DNA of 64,000 bases, from the NCBI RefSeq assembly GCF_001411555.2, contig NC_049909.1:6951485-7015484 (forward strand). The letters run 5' to 3'. Under the pieces are notes generated by a model. That model was not told the DNA's origin. It was given only the letters and a program-made list of their open reading frames with translations, and made no database searches. Made by a program: the position numbers and the translations under genes. This DNA comes from Juglans regia (taxonomy: Eukaryota; Streptophyta; Magnoliopsida; Fagales; Juglandaceae). Below, one piece after another: positions 11,142 to 23,643 of the stretch; the stretch's first letter is position 1; each line of letters begins with the position of its first letter.

Positions 11142-12510
11142 GTGGCAGCCGTTGATGAAGTTGGTAGACGTTTTGTAGATTTAGTCTCGGTGGTCCCTCA
11201 GCCCCTTTCTGAGTTGGCTCTGTCTCACCGTGCGCCAAAAACCAAGGTTGGAGAACTTTTCTTTCAGTTCTCCAAGGAGGAGATATTCCGTTCGGCAGAA
11301 CCTTTCAAGTTCTCAATAGTTCTGAAGTTCCTCCGCAACCGGCCATCTTTAGACGCTATCCGAAGTTTCATTCGGAATCGATGGGGACTGGAAGGCACTC
11401 CAGTTGTTTCAACCATGAGGCGTCCAAGAAATGTTTTTGTTCGTTTGGTTTCGGAGGAGGACTGCATGAAAGCTTTATCAAGGGAGGTGTGCGATATGGA
11501 CGGTATTCCTTATCGTGCTTTCCACTGGACGCCAGAATTTAAGGAGGAGGAAGAACCAACAATTGTGCCGGTTTGGATTACTTTACCAGGTTTGCCTCCT
11601 AACTTTTATCATGAATCTTTGCTTAAAATCTTGACAGCTCCAATCGGTATATTTATTAGGTGTGATAATCCCACACGTTGTGCTACTCGCACTGATGGTG
11701 CGCATCTCTGTGTGGAGATGGATGCGGCCATTGAGCCTATTTCCCATTTTTTGATTGGAATGCCGGGGTTGGGTTCCAGTCGAAAGCAGGAGATTGTGTA
11801 TGAAACACTGCCTGCTTTCTGTTCTATATGCAAAATCCATGGGCACAATGTGCGTACATGTCAGGCTGGAAAAAAAAAAACCAGAAAAGAAAACTTGGGT
11901 TCGGCAACAACCTAAAGATGGTGATCAAGAACCAGAAATGGAAGAGCCTAGAGAACTAATATTGGAAGAGCCTAAAGAACCAGTTATGGAGGAACCTGGG
12001 GTGGAAGACCAATCCAAGTTGGTTCTTGGGTCTACAGTTTTAGCTTTTCCAAGTCTTAATGCAAAACAAGTAGATGCAGAGTATGCGGATGTTAATTTGG
12101 TTTTAGGGGCTTCTGCTTCTACTTTGATGATTGAGGAGTTAGTAGTGGAAACAGAAATTGGAGATGCTGTTAATATGGAGAGTCTTGATGAGGTGAGGCA
12201 AAATGATGATAGTTTGCAATCGGATGCGGTGAGGCGAGAGACAAAGCAGGTCACAGAAACAGAGTCTTTGGCGGTGGTGGAAACAGTGCTTACGGAAGAG
12301 GCCCAGCAGACCGATGATGCCTTTTGTTTGGAAGAAGGGTCACTATCGGATCCGGAACCTGATATTCATGCGGAAGTTTTTTCGCAGGATAAGGAGTATC
12401 ACTCGGACATAGAGGAAGAAACTGGGAAGACGAAATATAGGAAAAAAAAATTTCAGAAAATTAGGAGTTCTAATCAAGTGATTACTCGAGCCACAAAATT
12501 GTCCCTATGA
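11142..12510 (+). pseudogene. LINE-2 ORF1 (DUF4283, zinc knuckle, acidic tail), frameshifted
   Basis: An RNA-binding LINE protein. The first codon is now GTG (GTGGCAGCC) just after an in-frame TAA, so the ATG has been lost or lies elsewhere. The DUF4283 region spans codons of about 40-150 (FSIVLKFLRNRPSLDAIRSF; VWITLPGLPPNFYHESLL). The zinc knuckle CSICKIHGHNVRTC (about 11820-11862) fits CX2CX4HX4C. At a run of 11 A (about 11870-11880) the frame changes: the first frame ends after KENLGSATT, and the second continues as a Glu-rich tail (EPEMEEPRELILEEPKE) with a basic end. The tail ends LSL-TGA, overlapping the ORF2 ATG. Confidence 0.85.
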
Positions 12511-15500
12511 TAGGTTCTATTTTGGTGTGAAATATTAGGGGACTAGGGTCCTCTATGGGTCGTTTAAAAATATGGCAAAGAAAGTTGAATTGTAAGATGA
12601 TTGTCTTAATGGAGCCTTTCCAGAATTTTGTTAAAGCTTAAGCGTACATGCGGACTCTTCATTTTGATAATGTAATTTCTAATGAAGAAGTTGGTGGGAA
12701 AATATGGGTCTTGTGGATGAATGATTTAAATGTACAGATTATGCGGATGACCTCACAGTTTTTGTCTCTAAGGATAGTTGAGGGTCAATTTAAATTTTTG
12801 GGTAATTTTATTTATGCAAAGTGTAATATGATGGATAGACGGGTTCTATGGGAGGACTTGAGGTGGAATAGTATGAATGAGGATCCTTGTTTGTTTGCTG
12901 GTGATTTTAATATTATCCATACGAATTTGGAAAGACGGGGTGGTTATCCTAGGCCAATAGCGGCGATGGATGATCTTAACCAATGGATCCATGAGGGTGG
13001 TTTAATTGATTTAAGTGCACAAGGTAGTAATTTTTCTTGGTGTAATGGCCAGAGTGGTTTAGCTAGAGCTTGGGCTAAGCTGGATCGTATATTATTGGAT
13101 GCAAATTTACTGTCTTTGTTCCCTACGGCCTCTTGTTCATACTTACCAAGGACGACTTCGGATCATTGCCCTATGCTGGTTGAATTTCTTAAGGATCCTC
13201 ATTCCTGTGGTCCTCCTCCATTTAGATTTCAACAAATGTGAGTTGAACATCCAGAATTTATTGATTTTGTAAAGCAGGTGTGGTCTGTGCCGGTGGTTGG
13301 AACGGGGCTTGTCATTCTTGCTTGTAAGCTTAAAAAGGTAAAAGTGGCTCTTCGTGAATGGAATAAGCGAGTGTTTGGGAGGACTAATGCTCATATTGAA
13401 TCTTTGGAAGCAAAGGTTGAGGGTCTGGAAGGGTGTTTGTAAAGAGAGTGGGATATTGACACCGAGAGGGAGCTTGTGGTGGCTTCGGATGAATTGTGTT
13501 CTTGGAGACGTAGGGAAGATATCAGATTAGCTCAAATGGCTAAAATAAAATGGAACATGGACGGTGATCGTAGTTCAAAATTTTTTCATGTATGGTTAGC
13601 TAATAAATGACGTAAAAGAATCAAAGGGATGAGAACTCCGGATGGGGTTGACTTTAATTCGCCAGAGGAAATTCATAATGGGGCTGTTGAGTATTTTACG
13701 GACTTTCTTAAAAACACTAACCAGTCACGAGCACTTCCGGATTTATCAGGTTTGATTTCGCCAGTTATTGATGTTGAGGATTGTACATGTCTTGGTCGTA
13801 TCCCTTCATTGGATGAAGTAAAGGAGGCTCTTTCTTCGATTCCTATAAATAGTTCTCCTGGGCCTGATGGTTTTGGAGCAGGTTTTTTTAAAACTTGTTG
13901 GGAGGTGATTAAGATGGATGTCTTCGCAGCCGTTTCTGAATTTTTTATTTTCAAAAAGCTTCCGAGGTTCTTTTTGGCTTCTTTTATTGTGCTAATTCCG
14001 AAGACAGATGTGCCTACTGGTTTTGACAAATTTAGGCCTATAAGTCTGTGTTCGGTTTTTTATAAAATTTGTTCAAAAATTATTGTAAATCGTCTGGCAA
14101 ATTTTCTTCCCAAATTAATATCCCTTGAGCAAGGAGCTTTTATACTTGGGAGGAATATTTTTGAGAATATTAGTATTACTCAAGAAATGGTTCATTCCTT
14201 GAACAAGGACACTCATGGAGGAAATATTATGATCAAAGTTGATATGGCTAAAGCATACGATCGAGTAGATTGGAATTTTTTGTTGGAGGTTCTTCGTTGT
14301 TTTGGATTTTCTCCTTCTTTTTGTGATTTAATTCGTGCTTGTATTTCGAATATTTGGTATTCTATTTTGCTTAATGGAACAATGAGAGGTTTCTTCTAAG
14401 GTGGTCGTGGGTTACGTCAGGGGAACCCATTATCGCCTTATCTTTTTATTATTATTCAGGAAGTTCTTTCTCGTCTTTTGAAGCAGACTGTGTCATCACA
14501 AAAGATTGGTAATTTCTCCCAACCTAGAGGTACTCCTCAGATCTCCCACTTTATGTATGCAGATGACATTGTGATTTTTTTGAATGGGGGTAAAAAATCT
14601 GTTAGGGAACTTTTATTGGTATTTGAAAAGTATGAAGCATGGTCGGATCAGATGATTAATAAAGAGAAAACAACCATATATTTTTCTTCAAAAATTTCTG
14701 TTGCTCGTAAGAGAGCCTTAAAAAGACTGACAGGGTTCTCAGAAGGTTCCTTTCCCTTTAAATATCTAGGGGTTCTGTGACATACCAGTTTTAGTGTTAG
14801 GGTATATTAGTAATATTTCCTAGTAAACTTTTATTTTAGAATTTATATTTTTATGAGTATAGTTTTATCAGAATTTATATTTAATTTTATCTCTATATTT
14901 CTATTATAGTTGCTATTTATGAATTGTTAGAGTTTTGTTTTAATAAGGATTTTTAAAGTGTTTCAGATTACGTTCACTGCGATGTGTGTTTTGAAATTTA
15001 AGTTTAAATTTTCTAGTCTCCGAACCTCATCACTTTGTTAGCCGCTGTTTGACAAATTCAAACCACCAATCCGTAAGTTCATCCACTTTGTTTCAAATTT
15101 GAAACCCTGATCTCATACTCTTTCTCATCCCGTAGTATGTAAATTCGAGTCCTAGTAGGAGTCTAACTCTCATTAGAAAAACCCTATCTGATAGCCTTTC
15201 TATCGTCTTTATAAATCCATCTAAGATTATCCGATTAAAACACAAGAAAAATACAAAGAAAACTCACTTGTTTTGGAGTTCTCTTCTCTGACCCGCAGCC
15301 ACCCATTGCTTCTCGCAGTAACTCCACGCCACTCAGAGTCGCGGGACTCCCTTCCGGCGTCACAGACGGTGCCGACCAGCCCAGCCCTAGCTCAGCCACC
15401 TCTTTTCCGGTAAGGCCTCGACCGCCATCAGCTCTCTTTCTCTCTCGGTAGTTTTCGGGATGTTTTCGGACTAACGGTTCTCTCTCTCTCTGTGTCACGG

Positions 15501-18500
15501 CGTCGCACCACCTTTCCCAGAGACCCCATCGCGTCGCCAGTCACTCCAACCACTCAGCGCCGCCGTCGCCCTCTACCCTCTCTCGGTGAGCTCCTCCATC
15601 GCAGACTCATTCTCTCTCAACTCTCTGTTTTGGTTGCCGAGTACTCGGGTTCTTGATGAACCCGTGAGTTTCTTTTGTTGGGCCTTGGGCCTTAGGCCCG
15701 TATGAGGTTGGGATGGGTTTATTTATTTGGTTTGGGCCCCTGTAATAATGTTATTTTCATGGGCCAGAGTTTTTAACCCTTTTTACAGATTATAGTGATA
15801 TTTATTCGAACTTATATTTTAAGTTAGACTTGATCTCATTTTACTTCAATAATTGCTTTAGTGATTTATATTGAGTTTAATATTACTAGTTGAGTTTATT
15901 AAATAAATATAAGTAGTTAAAGATTCTTTTAGTAAATGTTTAAAGAATTGGAAATATGTTTTAAAGTATAATTTTTAAGTCTAATATTTGAGTTAATATT
16001 TCTTTTGTCAATTTAGTAAAGATTTTAATAAGGTTTCTATGTTAAGAATTTAATGGAATTTATTAAGTTTCTTATAAGATTTAATAATTACGTTAAGAAA
16101 TGAAACTAGTTTAAGAATTTAAGTTTTTTTGTGAATTATTTTAAAATAACTCGAGTATTTCTACTAAATTATAAATTAGTATTTTAAGTAATTTAAATAC
16201 TATGAATTATTGATTTTTAGTATTAAACAAATATTGGTTTGACTATGTTTTAGAATTTCGAATTTAGTTAAGTAGGATATTAGCATTTATTTTAGTTCCA
16301 AATAATTTAGTGATAGTTATTTATTGAATATAGGTCTCAAGTTACGAAGTATTATTCAAGAAGAAACGCATCGAGGTAAGTAAATTTGATCATAAATTAG
16401 GATCATCACAGTTAGCTTATATGTATGTATTATTCAAGCCAGTTCTTTGATAGCCATGATTTATGAACCGCTCATGTACAAGCATGTCATCCAGCATAGC
16501 ATATGATCATGTCATTCCGCATCATGTTTCAGTTTCAGAAATTATAGTTATGTATGTATTATGTCATGCATCTCATGTGTATAAGACACATAAGCCATCT
16601 TAATTTCAAGTGTAAGATAAGTTCAGATCAGTTAATAAGATGGCCATTCAGATGCATGGTACCAATGCAGTTCAGTTTCAGGGTGGTGTGCAAGCCACGA
16701 ACTCAGTCGTGGTCCACCATAGTATGCTAGAATACTATCAGCAGTTCCCCTTGCTGCAGCGGGATGTGGGGCTGGTGCACAACCTTGCACACAGGGTTAA
16801 GTGTGTTGGCCAGTCAGATAAGTAAGATAAATCAGTCAGTTAGTTCAGATAATTTAGTCATACATAGCATAAGCATTAGCATGAACAGTCATGAATTTTA
16901 AGTTCAGCATGAAAGTTCTTATGAAAATGTTATGTTATTATGTTTTCGTTATGATAGATTTCTTACTGAGTCATCGACTCATTTTAGTTTATTTCATGTT
17001 TTTAATTACCCAGGTGAAGATGATGATTACGAGCAGGCAGGCCAGGAGTAGAAGGAGCATTTTAGTTTTGTTCAGACTTTTAAAATAAAATGTGTCTCTT
17101 ATGACGAATTTATCCAGTTATTTCTTAAATGTTTTTTTTGGGAAGACATTTTATTAGACCTTTTATTTCAATAAATTATTTCAGTTTATTTTTAAATTGT
17201 GAAATTAGAGAATCGCTTGCCGGGTTTATTTTTCATAAAAAAAAAAAAAATACGTGACACACCTAGCCTACGGGGAGGGGGTGTTACAGGTTCCGATTGT
17301 ATTGGGGCGTCTAAAGCATGTGCATTTGGAGGAAATGGTTAATAAAGTTTGGAAAAAAATTAGTGGTTGGAAAATGAAGCTACTCTCATCGGGTGGCCAT
17401 CTAATACTTCTTCGGCACGTGCTTTCTAGTATGGCTTCACATTTATTTGCTGTTTTGCAGGTTCCCCAATCAATTATTAAGGTTTTAAATTGTATGATGA
17501 GTACATTTTTTTTGGGGGGAGGTTAATGGTAAAAGTAAAAAAAAGTGGGTATCGTGGGATAATATTTGTAAGCCATAAAAGGAAGGGGGCCTAGGCTTGC
17601 GTAAATTAGAGGACATGCAAAAAGCGTTGCATATGCGGCTTGCATGTAATTTAATTCAAGGTAAATCATTATGGGCAATTTTTTTTAAAGGAAAATATGT
17701 GGGATCTTCTCCTTGGTCTCTCATAGATACAAAAAAAGGTTCGAGATTTTGGAAAATGATTATGAAGAGTATTCCTGATGTGCTTAATAATTCAAGATGG
17801 AAAGTGAGGGAGGGGAATATTTTTTTCTGGTATGATAAATGGAGAGATAGGGGTCCTTTATTGGAGGAATTCCAGATGGTGGGGAATCCGCGGATTATAG
17901 TAAAGAAGTATATGCTGAATAATAGTTGGGATATGGATCTTTTGATTTCTTTAGTTGGTCAGGATAATGTTGATGATATAGTTGAAGCTTTGGCCGGCTG
18001 TAAGGAGGGGTCGGATGTGCTAATCTGGACTAAACACGAGAGTGGAAATTTTTCTACTAAATCAGCATGGGATTGTATTAGAATTAGAGGTTCTAATTTG
18101 GATTGGCATCCTTGGATATGGCATAGGTTGTTGCCTCTTAAAATTTCGGTTTTTATGTGGAGAGCATGGAATATAGCTTTGAGTGTTGATGATAGTCTTA
18201 GAAGGATTGGGGTCCCGATTGTCTCTCGCTGTGATTGCTGTGAAGAAGGTAAATATGAGGATCAAAATCATGTTTTGTTTGGAGGAGAGTTTGCGTTTAA
18301 TATATGGTGTTATTGTGCTAATATTTTTGGTTTACCTCTTGGTCATACTTGGATGGAGACAGTGACGGCTTGGTTAAGATGTGCGTCAACTAATTCTCAA
18401 GTGGGGATTCTTGTGGGGTTACTTCCGTCGATTATTAGTTGGCATCTTTGGCGTAGAAGATGCACTGCCCGTATGGAGGGACGGATTCAATCTGTTAGTG

Positions 18501-19159
18501 TGGTTTGGCATATGATCGTAAATTGGATGAGTTCTTGCAGCCAAGATATGAAAAAGGTAAAAAAATGTTCTATGTATGATCTACAAATTTTACATGCTTT
18601 GCAAATTACTTCAAAAGCCCCCGTGAGGCAGTTTATAAAAATTGTGGCTTGGCAAAAACCTGCTCCAGGGTGGTTTAAATTGAATACAGATGGTAGTAGC
18701 CTAGGAAATCCAGGATCTTCGGGGGTGGGTGGTATTATTAGAAATGATCAGGGTCATTTGGTTCATGCTTTTAATTCTTATATTGGTTTTAGTTCCAATA
18801 ATAGAGCTGAATTGTTAGCACTGCTACAAGGTCTTAAATCTTGTAAAAATCTAGGGATTATCTTTGTGGAAATAGAATTAGACTCTCAAGTGGTAATCTC
18901 TTGGTGGAATAGGAGAAGATGTGGCATTTGGTATTTGGAAGATTTCTGGGAGGATACTCTTGCTCTTATGAATTCGATGGTTTGCACAGTTAGGCATGTT
19001 TATAGGGAAGGTAATAAAGTTGCTGACTGGTTGGCTCGGAGTGGAGCAACTGGTCTTAATATGGAATGGAATATAGTTGGAGAATTGCCTAGGATCCCTC
19101 GAGGTTTACTTCGGTTGGATAAACTTGGGTTACCTTCTTTGAGGTGCTGTCAGAATTAA
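12507..19159 (+). pseudogene. LINE-2 ORF2 (endonuclease, RT, zf-RVT, RNase H), interrupted by LTR-2
   Basis: The start MIGSILV is followed by a stop in place of Trp, then NIRGLGSS. Endonuclease: FAGDFNIIH and TSDHCPML (about 12895-13180). Reverse transcriptase: SSPGPDGFGAGFF, FRPISLCSVFYKI, MAKAYDRVDWNFL, a stop near 14398, LRQGNPLSPYLF and the catalytic FMYADDIV (about 14553). The gene breaks inside YLGVL at 14775 and resumes with QVPIVLG at 17289. The C-terminal part (17597-19159) is one open frame of 520 codons: zinc-ribbon-like CDCCEEG...NHVLF, then RNase H with NTDGSS, NNRAELLAL, ELDSQVV and KVADWLA, which supply the Asp/Glu catalytic set. Several stops upstream make it a pseudogene. Confidence 0.9.
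14776..17288 (+). mobile_element. Solo LTR (LTR-2), 2513 bp, in LINE-2 ORF2
   Basis: TGTGACATAC...GGGTGTTACA, flanked by the perfect 5-bp duplication GGTTC (14771-14775 and 17289-17293). Removing it and one GGTTC restores the LINE reading frame. It holds a TATA-like TTTATAAATC (about 15208), a CT-rich leader (15260-15600), an AT-rich part, a GAGGTAAGT splice-donor consensus (16373-16381), CAT/ATG-rich sequence (16420-16920) and the hairpin TGAGTC-ATC-GACTCA (16967-16981). It is related in plan to LTR-1; they share CGACTCATTTTAGTTT. No gene inside. Confidence 0.9.
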
Positions 19160-19446
19160 GAATCTTGTTTCTATTTGGTTGTTGTGTTGGTTTGGTTATA
19201 TCTTATTATATATGCTTGTTGTGCTAATGGTTTTTTTTTGCAGGTGAGGATTTGTTTTGTTTTATTTTCTCTAGAAATACTAGGTTTTTTTAAATATCTG
19301 GTTTCGGAATTTTTTATATTGTAACGCCAAGTATTGGTATGTAACCACGGTTTTCCTCCGCCATAAGTGAGGGTTTATTAATATAATCGGGACGGGATCA
19401 CTCGTGGACAGGTGATTCTCGGCTCTTCATAAAAAAAAAAAAAAAA

Positions 19447-20145
19447 TTCACATTTCATCACTATTTCATTCCATCCTTACATACATTCACGATAGAACCC
19501 TTACATACTTAAAAAAACATGTTAGCAACGATATAATTTCATTGCAAAAACATCTTAGCAATGATTTCATCTCCTTGCAAATAGAAGGGTAGAATAATAA
19601 AAAGTTTATTACCAACGATATATTTTCCTTGCAAAAACATTTTATTTCCTTGCAAAAACATGTTAGCAATGATATAATTTTCTTTTAAAAACAAATTAGC
19701 AATGATGTTAATTCCTTGCAAATAGAAGCAGCAAAATTAAAAAAACCCTATTACCAACTATATATTTTCCTTCCAAAAACAAGTTAGCAACAATTTAAAT
19801 TTCCTTGCAAAAACATGTTAGCAAAATTATAAAATCGTCATTAGTAACATTATACTTTCCTTGCAAAAGAATCTATCCTCATTAGTAACGATATCATTTT
19901 CTTGCAAAAATATGTTAGTAACGATATAATTTCCTTGCAAGAATTAATTAGCAACGTTTTAATTTCCTTTCAAATAGAAGGGCAGAATTATAAAAACTCA
20001 TTACCAACAATATCTTTTCGTTGCAAAAACATCTATATTCATTTCCAACGATATGATTTTCTTGCAACAACACATTAGAAATGATATAATTTCATCGGAA
20101 AAATAAATTAGCAACAATTTCAATAATTTCGTTGCTAATGTACTA
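19447..20145 (+). repeat. CACTA-like subterminal repeat array, right block
   Basis: About 15-20 degenerate copies of the 8929-9296 repeat: TTAGCAACGATATAATTTCC then TTGCAAAAACA, with CATTACCAACGATATA variants. Orientation and consensus match the left block, so together they look like one array split by G1 and LINE-2. I infer the 5' subterminal region of the CACTA whose transposase starts at 24989. Confidence 0.55.
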
Positions 20146-20701
20146 TATTGCAGAACTATACTCGTTGGGAATCCTATGTTCCTCCCGATAATTTATATTC
20201 TTTCTTACCTACTTCATTCTACCCATTAATGGTAACCACCGAAATTAGAAAAAAAAAAAAAAAGAGTGATAATAGTGTGAATACTCGATCGAGAGGGCAA
20301 ATTGCTACCATCTATTTTTTCATTTTCTTTGGGTTATTTCCCATTCCTAGGTTTGACTGATTCCGAAAATTTGTTGTTTACATATAATAATACTCTCCTG
20401 CATCCAGGGAAGTCCTACATCAAATAGCTTCAAGGTAAGCCTCCTCCATAAGTGCATGTATATATACTATGCATTGGACCCCTATGACTTCTTGAATTCC
20501 TATGAACAAATTTCTATTGTACTGCAACATTGATGTAGTTTTTGTATAATTAATACATGTTATGATGATTTACCTATTTTTATGTTTTACCCGGCATTTA
20601 TATTCATGATCAATAGCGCCTAACATTTACTCAATCTATTTAGCTTCCTAGATGTCATTGCATGTTCTTCTTTTGCATGGAGATTTTTCTCATCTCAAGG
20701 T
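20146..20701 (+). other. Probable CACTA 5' leader, no recognised gene
   Basis: A 70-codon open frame (20148-20360) has a Lys run from an A-tract and no family I recognise. At about 20430 TTCAAGGTAAGC looks like a splice donor, consistent with a leader exon upstream of the transposase. Otherwise AT-rich and featureless. Confidence 0.3.
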
Positions 20702-20968
20702 GTCAACCTGATGGGAACCAAGGTGGGCCTAATCTTAAAGATATGTTGCAAGTTCCAGATGGGCCAATTACAAATTCAAGGGCTTAAAGGATGAAGATTC
20801 AGTTTTGATTCATTTAATACAAGTTATGGAAGATGGCAATAACATGACTTAAAGGCTTTGGGCACTTGAAGGCTTTCAATTTATTTAATTCGTTTAAATG
20901 ACTTATTTATTAGTTTAGAATAATTGGGTTTATTACGGGAAGGACATAATGGGGCCTATGCAAGGGCA

Positions 20969-21445
20969 TGTTGGGAAATTTATTATTTTATTTAATTAAG
21001 GTTTCAAGAGGTTACTGTAGCATTACTAGAGCTGGGACACTATAGCCACGATACTGTTCATCCAAGGGCGTTTTGGATAAAAGGGGCTTTATTCTAGCTT
21101 GGGTTTCAATTAGGTTTTGGTTTAAATACTCTTTGTAGCCTCATTTTCAGAAGTTTATGAAATTTGATGAATTTATTCATTGTGAGTTGAGTTTTACTCA
21201 TCTTCTTCTTAATTGAACTTTTGAACTTATCAAAGGTAAATTACAACCTTTGTGGCGTTTCTCCTTTGTAATCTGGGTTCTTGAGACGGGTTTTTTTACG
21301 GGTCTAGATTTTAATATAATCTAGGTTCTTGAAAAGAGTTCTATTTGGGTCTAGATTCTCCATCCTTGACTTGATTTTGGCTTTCTTTGAGAGTTTTCAA
21401 ATTGATTGTGGGTTCAAGGGATTCCTTTCCCACAGGTTCATATCA
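20969..21445 (+). repeat. Complete LTR of G2 (477 bp) with degenerate primer site
   Basis: Starts TGTTGGGAAATTTATT after polypurine GGGGCCTATGCAAGGGCA and ends GGTTCATATCA. It is followed by TTTGGTATTCAAATC, a decayed form of the initiator-Met-tRNA primer site TGGTATCAGAGC. Inside are GTTACTGTAGC motifs, a TTTAAATACTC TATA-like box at about 21120, and repeated AATCTAGGTTCTTGA. The exact 3' end is uncertain by about 10 bp. Confidence 0.75.
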
Positions 21446-22361
21446 TTTGGTATTCAAATCAAGGTTTCCAATCTGGTTTGATTCTATCTTTTAATTTCTT
21501 TCATTTTTAAATTTAATTCTAGGACTTCATTGTTCTAGGGTTGCCAAAAAAAAAAATAGAAACAAAAAGTAGGCTGCTGAAATTCGTAGAGTTTTTTTGT
21601 TTGACTGAAATTTGCATATCCTAGGGTTTCAAAATTCTAGGGTTTCTTACATCTCTAAGTTTGTCCATTGCTTGGAGTGTCATTCCGTTGATTCTCTTCT
21701 ACTTCATTGTTAATTCTTTTGTTCTTGAATTCAATTGCTTGATTTTCACAATTGAGTATTGCTGTTTGTGAATTAATTTGAGAGAAGAAGAGAAAAGAAA
21801 AGAAAAGACAGGAAAGGAAAAGAAAAGAAAAGAAAAGAAAGGAAAGGAAAAGAAAAGAAAAGAAAAGAAAGGAAAAGAAAAGAAAATTCAAAAAAAAAAA
21901 AAGAGAAGAGGAAAAGAAAATGTAGCATATTCAAAGGTTGCTACATTGTTACAAAAAAAAGAGAAATAAAGAAATTTTTTGATTGAACCTTATCATCAAA
22001 GGGGTTGCATACATCATTAAAGTTGGTATCTTATCTTATTGTTACTCTTTCATTCGTATAACTTCCTTGATTCTTGGGTCGTTTTTATTCCTTCCGTGTT
22101 TCTCTTATTCTTGTTTCTTAGACCTAATTACTAGTTGGGATAAAACAAGGTTGCCTTGTCTTGATTGAATTCATTTAGTTTTGAAAGAACTTGAGTGTGA
22201 AAGCTCTTGAGGTAAAAGGCAAGAGAGTGTGAGACTATTATTGGGAAAAAGCCAATTAAGAGTGAAACACGAGTGGAGTGCCATTATTCGAGTGTAAACA
22301 CGTAAGGGAGTTTGTGAGGTTTTCTTTTTACCACTAACATTCTTTTTTGCAGTACCTTATA
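21446..22361 (+). repeat. G2 untranslated leader with (GAAAA)n purine tract
   Basis: Between the LTR and the Gag start. From about 21778 to 21925 it is almost entirely A and G, built of GAAAA and GGAAA units plus an A run. The open frames there (Lys/Glu-rich on plus, Phe/Ser-rich on minus) are artefacts. A splice-acceptor-like TTCTTTTTTGCAG ends at about 22352, ten bases before the Gag ATG. Confidence 0.7.
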
Positions 22362-23603
22362 ATGTCTCATCGGAGTAGCTCATCATCAAGGAGGAGAGCA
22401 GATAACTCATCCTTTTTGTTGTAAGCCATGCAACAACAGTTTGAGCGGTTGAACTTTGTGTTGGGTGAAGTGAGGGATAGGATAGATCATCAAGAAGCAG
22501 CGATTAGAAATCTGCAAGGTGGGAGAGATAGGAGGTGACGTGAGTCTAGTGTTGAAAATGGGTATAAGAAAGAAGAGTATGGTGATTCTCTTGTTACTAG
22601 GCATGCACTCAATACACAAATTAAGATGGATGATACAGAGCAGTAGAGTGAGAACATTTTTCATACTAGATGTCACATCAACAATAAGGTATGTAGTATG
22701 ATCATTGATTTGAGGAGTTGTATCAATTTGGCTAGCTCTACTTTACTTGAAAAATTGAATTTACGTACCTTGAAACACCCTAGACTATACATGTTGCAGT
22801 GGTTGAGTGATTGTGGATAGGTTAGGATAAATAAGCAAGTGCTAGTTTCTTTTTCAATTTAGAAATACTAGGATATGGTCCTTTGTGATGTAGTGCCTAT
22901 GCATGCTGGTCATATTTTGTTGGAGAAGCCATGGCAGTATGATAGGAAGGTGATCCATGATGAGTTAAGGAACATTTACAGTTTTGAAAAGGATGGAAAA
23001 ACAATCAAACTTGCTCCTTTAACTCCAACACAGGTCCATAGGGACCAATTGAAGCTGAAAAGTGAGGTTGCTCAAAAAAGAAAGAGTGAAAATGACGGTG
23101 ATAAAAAAAGAAAGAGTAAAAGTGAGAGTAATCAAGAAAGAAAAAGTGAAAAGGAGATTGAGCAAAAAAACAAGAGTGAAAGTGAGATTGAGCTGAAAAG
23201 CAAGAGTAAAGGTGAGAGTGAAAGTGAGATTGAGCTGAAAAATAAGAGTGAATATGAGATTGAGAAAAAAAGAAATAGTGAGGTCGAAATGGAGAAAGAG
23301 AGAAAAATGAGAGATAAAAAAGAAGAGGGTGAGACTAAGACCTCAAGAAAAAGAAAGAATGAGTTGAAAAATAATTGTGAGGTCGAGAGTACAAAAACAG
23401 ATGAAGAAAAAGAGAGTGACAGGAAAAAAGAGAGTGAAAAGAAAAAAGAGTGTGAAAGGGAAAAAGAGAGTGAAAAAGAAAAAGAGAGTGGAAAGAAAAG
23501 AGAGTGTGAAGAAAGTGAGAGAAAAACAAAGAGAAAAGTGAGTTTTTATGCTAAGGCAAGTCTTAATACTAACGAAGTTTCTTTGAAGAACATGAGTCAT
23601 TGA
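22362..23603 (+). pseudogene. G2 Gag N-terminus, protease and charged linker
   Basis: Gag begins MSHRSSSSSRRRADNS, a stop, then MQQQFERLNFVLGEVRDRID, a chromovirus-type Gag start. After about 90 codons the frame jumps to protease sequence (CSMIIDLRSCINLAS, about 22690). The family's active-site Asp-Gly-Gly/Ser is now Asp-Leu-Arg, so it is inactive. CDVVPMHAGHILLEKPWQYD (about 22885) and LAPLTPTQVHRDQLKLK follow. From about 23050 to 23560 there is a long Lys/Glu/Ser-rich repeat segment (KSESEIE, KKESEKKKE types). An open frame of 242 codons covers 22875-23603. Reverse transcriptase should follow but is deleted. Confidence 0.75.
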
Positions 23604-23643
23604 CACACTTGAATGGATAAAGTAATTGAATGGATAAAGTAAG

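Larger units (their letters stand above)
10871..19446 (+). mobile_element. LINE-2: full-length L1-type LINE carrying a solo LTR
   Basis: A plus-strand LINE with a 5' untranslated region (10871-11141, containing two copies of GGATGCATTGTTT), ORF1 (11142-12510), ORF2 (12507-19159, interrupted at 14776-17288), a 3' untranslated region and a terminal A run at about 19431-19446. Both ORFs span their expected domains, so it was inserted essentially complete. No matching target duplication is seen: the left flank is gypsy LTR and the right flank is CACTA subterminal repeat, implying loss of sequence at one junction. Confidence 0.85.

Noticed and set aside
19454..19470. CACTATTTC after the LINE-2 A run as a CACTA terminus
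   Set aside because: Lacks the CACTACAAGAAA consensus and has no partner or target duplication.
21655..21969. Lys/Glu-rich (plus) and Phe/Ser-rich (minus) frames
   Set aside because: Produced by the (GAAAA)n purine tract in the G2 leader.
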